NCBI GenBank assembly: GCA_030617585.1
Contig: JAUWVD010000038.1
Span: 1-8,686, forward strand
Source of the DNA: Candidatus Methanophagales archaeon
GTDB lineage: Archaea > Halobacteriota > Syntropharchaeia > Alkanophagales > Methanospirareceae
Direction: 5' to 3'
DNA: 8,686 bases
Numbering within the stretch: position 1 is the first letter of the stretch; every line of letters starts with the position of its first letter. The notes under the pieces are model-generated. The model was given only the letters and a program-made list of their open reading frames with translations. It was not told where the DNA came from and searched no databases. A program made the position numbers and the translations under genes. Shown here piece after piece: positions 5,792 through 8,686 of the stretch.

Positions 5792-6322
5792 ATAATTGAT
5801 TTTAGTTTGTTCGACAGTCTCCCTCGCGACCATAAGCACACCAACGACTGTCTTTCCATCTTTTATCTCGCCCTTCCTTATCAATGCTAATACTTCACTC
5901 AATTCCACAAACGTTACTGTCAGTTCCGCGTCAGAAACTTTCGTCAGTTCATTCGCTTTATAGATGTGTATTATCTCACTACTATAACCAGGAGCAGGTA
6001 AATATTCTGTCAGTTTATACAATTTGGAAGCTTGAAAGCCCGTCTCTTCAATTAGTTCGCGCATGGCACATTCCTCGTGTGATTCGCCTTCTTCAAGCGT
6101 GCCGGCCGGTATCTCCAAGGTGTTACGTTCAACTGCCTTCCGGTATTGCTCCACTAACAGTACCTTCCCATCCGTCAAAGAAACAATAGCGGCCGCACCG
6201 GGATGAACAAGAATTTCACGTGTTTTCGTCCGCCCATCGGGTAATAAAACGGTATCAAGCCGTAACTGTACAACTTTACCTTTATATAGTTGCTTACTCT
6301 CAATTGTCTTCGCTTCATTCAT
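5789..6322 (-). CDS. NUDIX hydrolase, ADP-ribose pyrophosphatase type
   Basis: Probably hydrolyses ADP-ribose or a similar nucleoside-diphosphate sugar to AMP and a sugar phosphate, with divalent metal, in the cytoplasm. The 177-residue protein has an intact Nudix box at 74-96, G-x5-E-x7-RELIEETGF, with metal-binding glutamates in REL-x-EE. It is preceded by the HPGAAAIV strand (40-47) and by VEQYRKAVERNTLEIPAG (about 57-74), the arrangement typical of ADP-ribose pyrophosphatases. A proline-containing YLPAPGYSSE loop (about 108-117) downstream of the box also fits that subfamily. Substrate cannot be fixed from sequence. The ATG at 6322 has no clear Shine-Dalgarno. It is divergent from the first nitrilase gene and upstream of purQ on the same strand, separated by 101 bp that contain a palindromic repeat in which its own stop codon lies. 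Confidence 0.93.
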   Translation of the reverse strand: MNEAKTIESKQLYKGKVVQLRLDTVLLPDGRTKTREILVHPGAAAIVSLTDGKVLLVEQYRKAVERNTLEIPAGTLEEGESHEECAMRELIEETGFQASKLYKLTEYLPAPGYSSEIIHIYKANELTKVSDAELTVTFVELSEVLALIRKGEIKDGKTVVGVLMVARETVEQTKINY

Positions 6323-6383
6323 AGTGATCTATAATATGTATCTGTATCTTATTGGTTTTTGCAGGGATATCTGAATGAGTATC

Positions 6384-6391
6384 TATAATTA
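6384..6391 (+). promoter_or_regulatory. TATA-like element of nitrilase 1
   Basis: TATAATTA lies about 48 bp before the ATG at 6436, predicting transcription start near 6412 and a leader of about 24 nt that carries AAGGAG (6421-6426). This supports the start at 6436 over the GTG at 6400 or the ATG at 6418. The 113-bp divergent region also holds three GTATCT hexamers. Confidence 0.4.
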
Positions 6392-6435
6392 CTTTAAAGG
6401 TGAAAATAATTGGTTATATGAAGGAGATTAAAATC

Positions 6436-7146
6436 ATGAAGGTCGGTGTTGCACAAGTCAAGCTTTACAATGACATAGATACCAATTTAGCAACTATTTC
6501 TAAATATCTCTCATTGGCGTCTAAAGAGGATATAGACATTTTGTGCTTTCCAGAATGCAATATCACAGGCTATGTACGTGATTTTACTAGTGTCAATCAA
6601 AACGAAGTAATGGACACGTTGAATAATATTCAAGAACAAGTGACACACAATTCTGTGAACGTTATTGTGGGTGCTCCCTATTTTGAACGCAATAAACGTT
6701 TTAATAGTGCAATAGTCCTGTTAACGAGTGGAAAGAGGGCTATTTATCACAAGATTAATCTCACTTCTTCTGATGAAGCATATTTTAAAAAAGGAGAAGA
6801 GCCATTAATTTTCAGGGTGGGTGAGGCTAAGTTTGGCGTTTTGATCTGTCGAGATCAGAACCATCCGATGCTTGTTCATGCATATAAAACATTTGGGGCA
6901 GATGCTATCTTCATCCTATCTGCACATTTTTATGACCCAATCGAAGCGATACGAAAGATAAATAAAAATAAGGCGTTGCCGATTGCACGAGCTGTTGAAA
7001 ACAATTTATGGGTACTTAAAGCCAATGCCGTTGGCTCAAGTAATGAGAAAATTAGTTTAGGTGGTAGCTTGATCATAGACCCAAATGGGTTTATCATCCA
7101 CGAAGGTAATACGATAAATGAGATGGTTTTGAGTTATGAGATATGA
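6436..7146 (+). CDS. Nitrilase-superfamily carbon-nitrogen hydrolase 1
   Basis: A hydrolase of the nitrilase/amidase fold (C-N hydrolase), cleaving a non-peptide C-N bond of an amide or carbamoyl compound; substrate unknown. From the ATG at 6436 it has 236 residues, with the catalytic triad complete: Glu40 in CFPEC, Lys106 in YHKINL and Cys138 in GVLICRDQNHP. The RDQNHP context after the cysteine differs from the more common C-Y-D/F-E-x-R-F-P-E pattern and points to a less-studied branch. I chose 6436 because AAGGAG lies 9 bases upstream and because the protein then begins at the conserved first strand MKVGVAQVK; starts at 6400 or 6418 add a non-conserved tail. At 236 residues it is at the short end for the family. 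It is divergent from the NUDIX gene and convergent with the second nitrilase. Confidence 0.9.
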   Translation: MKVGVAQVKLYNDIDTNLATISKYLSLASKEDIDILCFPECNITGYVRDFTSVNQNEVMDTLNNIQEQVTHNSVNVIVGAPYFERNKRFNSAIVLLTSGKRAIYHKINLTSSDEAYFKKGEEPLIFRVGEAKFGVLICRDQNHPMLVHAYKTFGADAIFILSAHFYDPIEAIRKINKNKALPIARAVENNLWVLKANAVGSSNEKISLGGSLIIDPNGFIIHEGNTINEMVLSYEI

Positions 7147-7187
7147 AAAATGGCGCAACAATTGCATCTCTCTCATTCTCTTTGCTC

Positions 7188-7955
7188 CTAAAAGCGTTCC
7201 ATAAACTTGTCATATACCACGATTTCGAATTCACTGAATGTTGGTTCACTCCCCCTCTCCGTTGTGATCTCATCCAAATCGAGCTCAACAGGTGCAATTT
7301 CCTCTTCGTTTTTACACGCATATATGATTTCTCCGCGGGGTGATACAACCATACTTCTTCCGATATACCGCTCATTTCCTATCTCACCACATCTATTTAC
7401 ACCAACCACAAATAGCTGATTGTCTATCGCCCTCGCTTTTAACCTTGCGTCCCACAAATAATCCGCCTCTTCCGGTGCGCTTGCGGGAACAAATATGAGT
7501 GATGCACCATTAAGTGCGATTATCCGTGTAAGTTCAGGAAATGCAATTTCAAAACATACCAGTACTCCAAACGTAATATCATCAATCTCAAATACTGGGA
7601 AGTCCTTACCCGATTGAATAAATGGTTTCTCCATCGGATGTGTGACTACTCTTTTGTATGTGCCGATTACAACGCCGTTGTGAATCACAGAAGTCGTATT
7701 ATAAAATCTATTTCGCATAACCGGATGTTTTTCGATTAAGGGAAGTATGACTGTCTTCCCTGTCTCCTTAACAACCTCTATAATGCTTTTCGCTTCGTCA
7801 CTAACCTTATTTAAATACTGCAAAGTTTCAATACCGCTTCTTCCAAGCGCAAAACACTCAGGGAAGCAGGTTATCCCTTCTAAGTTGCCTAATACTTCTT
7901 TTAACCGTTCTATGTCTGTTGGATCATAGTTTGTCTGCACGATATTTATCCTCAT
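7188..7955 (-). CDS. Nitrilase-superfamily carbon-nitrogen hydrolase 2
   Basis: Same superfamily as the neighbouring plus-strand gene but clearly a different branch. The 255-residue protein has an intact triad: Glu33 in CFPECF, Lys101 in GTYKRV and Cys134 in VLVCFEIAFPEL. The CFEIAFPE context is the classical one for omega-amidase, carbamoyl and related amide hydrolases. A WDARLKARAIDNQLFVVG stretch (about 164-181) is also typical, the arginine-rich helix leading to the RAIDN turn found across the family. Substrate is not assignable. The ATG at 7955 has GGAG 8 bases upstream and a TATA-like stretch around 7998-8008. Its stop lies 41 bp from the stop of nitrilase 1. Upstream on the same strand is the Lrp regulator, 128 bp away. 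Confidence 0.92.
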   Translation of the reverse strand: MRINIVQTNYDPTDIERLKEVLGNLEGITCFPECFALGRSGIETLQYLNKVSDEAKSIIEVVKETGKTVILPLIEKHPVMRNRFYNTTSVIHNGVVIGTYKRVVTHPMEKPFIQSGKDFPVFEIDDITFGVLVCFEIAFPELTRIIALNGASLIFVPASAPEEADYLWDARLKARAIDNQLFVVGVNRCGEIGNERYIGRSMVVSPRGEIIYACKNEEEIAPVELDLDEITTERGSEPTFSEFEIVVYDKFMERF

Positions 7956-8045
7956 TTTCTGCGCTCCAAATCTTCTTATATTCTATCATTCGATACTGAT
8001 ATTTTAAAGTTATTAAGTAGAGGTATTCAAACACATTAAATTGAA

Positions 8046-8070
8046 GAAAGTTCGATTCCTTCCTCTGGCA
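8046..8070 (+). other. tRNA 3'-end-like fragment (T arm plus 3' acceptor strand)
   Basis: The plus strand resembles the last part of a tRNA: stem GAAAG (8046-8050), T loop TTCGATT (8051-8057), stem CCTTC (8058-8062) with 4 of 5 pairs, then a 7-base 3' acceptor strand CTCTGGC and a discriminator A (8063-8070). No matching 5' strand (GCCAGAG) exists upstream. It may be an attachment-site scar from integration into a tRNA gene, or chance. It lies in the gap between the Lrp gene and nitrilase 2. Confidence 0.25.
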
Positions 8071-8083
8071 ACGGACCCAGTTT

Positions 8084-8527
8084 TTATATTTCATAATCCG
8101 TATCTTTAACCTTCCTCATTACAATCTCGACACTATAATTTTGGATTGGGAACTCAAACAAAAGTTTGTTGTTTATAAACATGGTTAAACTCTCTTCGTT
8201 ATCAAATAGGCCGATTGCGATAACAGAGAACTGCCCCGTGGTCTGATATATCTTGATAAATTCATCAAGCCCTGCCAATTTAGGTAACGCGCTCCTCATC
8301 GTCTTGGGTTCTACCTCCAGATTAAATATCGCAATCAGCTTCTTACCAAATTTCTTGGGATTTAGTAATATTGTATAACTCTTAATATAGCCATCCTTCT
8401 CCAGCTTCTCAAGCCTGTATCGCACGCCATTTTCACTCAAACCGACCTCTTTTGCAATCTTGGATACATGTGTCCTCACATCCTGCTGAAGTATCTCGAG
8501 TATTTTATTGTCTACTTTGCTCACCAT
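8084..8527 (-). CDS. Lrp/AsnC family transcriptional regulator
   Basis: A 147-residue DNA-binding regulator with the usual two domains. The N-terminal AsnC-type winged helix-turn-helix opens with VDNKILEILQQD (5-16) and has a recognition helix around SENGVRYRLEKLEKDGYI (31-48). The C-terminal RAM ligand/oligomerisation domain starts near residue 65 (LIAIFNLEVEP), with the TTGQFSVIAIGLFDNEE strand-turn following. Such proteins form dimers and octamers and often respond to amino acids; the effector here is unknown. The ATG at 8527 lies about 28 bp from a TATA box (8551-8558), so the mRNA is probably leaderless. It is divergent from the gene starting at 8643. A palindrome TCAGA-N4-TCTGA lies between them, a plausible binding site for autoregulation and control of the neighbour. 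Nitrilase 2 is next downstream on the same strand and is a possible target. Confidence 0.94.
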   Translation of the reverse strand: MVSKVDNKILEILQQDVRTHVSKIAKEVGLSENGVRYRLEKLEKDGYIKSYTILLNPKKFGKKLIAIFNLEVEPKTMRSALPKLAGLDEFIKIYQTTGQFSVIAIGLFDNEESLTMFINNKLLFEFPIQNYSVEIVMRKVKDTDYEI

Positions 8528-8550
8528 TATTTATTCATAATAGGACCATC

Positions 8551-8558
8551 TATTTAAA
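8551..8558 (-). promoter_or_regulatory. TATA box of the Lrp gene
   Basis: The minus strand reads CTTTAAATAG around this position, centred 28 bp from the ATG, predicting a leaderless transcript. The decamer TATTTAAAGC (8551-8560 on the plus strand) is repeated exactly at 8612-8621. Confidence 0.65.
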
Positions 8559-8570
8559 GCTTCCGAATCT

Positions 8571-8584
8571 TCAGAAATATCTGA
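8571..8584. promoter_or_regulatory. Palindrome, candidate Lrp-family operator
   Basis: TCAGA-AATA-TCTGA is a perfect 5+5 inverted repeat in the 115-bp divergent region, just upstream of the Lrp TATA box. Size and AT-rich centre match archaeal Lrp-type sites. Assignment is by position only. Confidence 0.4.
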
Positions 8585-8611
8585 TATTATCCTATTTATC
8601 CTCAAATAGCA

Positions 8612-8619
8612 TATTTAAA
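8612..8619 (+). promoter_or_regulatory. TATA box of the right-edge gene
   Basis: TATTTAAA on the plus strand is centred about 27 bp before the ATG at 8643, predicting a leaderless mRNA, as for the divergent Lrp gene. Confidence 0.6.
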
Positions 8620-8642
8620 GCGAAAGGTCTTTAATAGCTATA

Positions 8643-8686
8643 ATGAAAGAGAGCGCAAAAAGCGTCTACAAGCGTGATGCGATAAA
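8643..8686 (+). CDS. Start of an unidentified gene, cut by the window edge
   Basis: An ATG followed by 13 further complete codons, MKESAKSVYKRDAI, and two bases of the next run off the right edge. Support comes from a well-placed TATA box 27 bp upstream and from the divergent arrangement with the Lrp gene. The peptide is hydrophilic with no signal sequence. It is too short to assign a function. Confidence 0.5.
   Translation, partial: MKESAKSVYKRDAI

Noticed and set aside
5884..6189. Plus-strand 101-codon open frame inside the NUDIX gene
   Set aside because: It is fully antisense to a well-supported NUDIX coding region and has no ribosome binding site or recognisable protein.
6400..6435. Longer nitrilase 1 start at GTG 6400 or ATG 6418
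   Set aside because: AAGGAG lies 9 bases before the ATG at 6436 and overlaps the longer versions, and the TATA element predicts an RNA start near 6412.
7094..7419. Extra open frames on both strands near the convergent nitrilase ends
   Set aside because: They are shadows of the second nitrilase; the triad-bearing frame explains the sequence.
1..8686. CRISPR array, insertion sequence or defence island
   Set aside because: No spaced direct repeats, transposase, integrase, Cas or restriction genes are visible; nearly all of the window is covered by recognisable chromosomal genes.

Overview
The window looks like a piece of a euryarchaeal chromosome, most likely from the methanogen / anaerobic methane-oxidiser side of the Euryarchaeota. 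The archaeal evidence is direct: ribosomal protein eS1, a beta-CASP RNA nuclease of the archaeal CPSF type, an interrupted tRNA-Gly with a bulge-helix-bulge splice motif and no encoded CCA, TATA-type promoters with short or absent leaders, and a DUF2124 protein, a family I know mainly from methanogens. A PocR-PAS-PAS-histidine kinase suits ANME-1, Methanomicrobia or Archaeoglobi-like genomes. I cannot name the species.

Layout. Positions 1-1478 (minus) hold the N-terminal two thirds or so of a PocR/PAS sensor histidine kinase that runs off the left edge; its start region appears frameshifted. Upstream on the same strand is an unrecognised 222-residue protein (1507-2175), divergent from a DUF2124 gene (2271-2747, plus). 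Next comes a minus-strand RNA-centred block: purQ (4839-5687), eS1 (4192-4788, apparently CUG-initiated), an aCPSF2-like beta-CASP nuclease (2928-4181) and an intron-containing tRNA-Gly(GCC) (2752-2895). A NUDIX hydrolase of the ADP-ribose pyrophosphatase type (5789-6322) lies upstream of purQ. On the right, two nitrilase-superfamily hydrolases face each other (6436-7146 plus, 7188-7955 minus). They are followed by an Lrp/AsnC regulator (8084-8527, minus), divergent from a gene whose first codons reach the right edge (8643-8686, plus).

How the genes fit together. The eS1-aCPSF2-tRNA block is translation and RNA processing. PurQ supplies the glutaminase step of purine synthesis, and the NUDIX enzyme probably recycles or cleans up ADP-ribose-type nucleotides. 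The nitrilases beside an Lrp-family regulator suggest amide or amino-nitrogen metabolism, but no substrate can be read from the sequence. The kinase and the 222-residue protein may form one signalling transcription unit.

No CRISPR array, insertion sequence, phage module or defence system is visible. The most unusual items are at fine scale: the tRNA intron and its C55 substitution, two genes without a usable AUG/GUG/UUG start at the expected N-terminus, two copies of a dispersed repeat that each supply the stop codon of the gene they follow, a tRNA-3'-end-like scar at 8046-8070, and a near-symmetrical leaderless divergent promoter around the Lrp gene.
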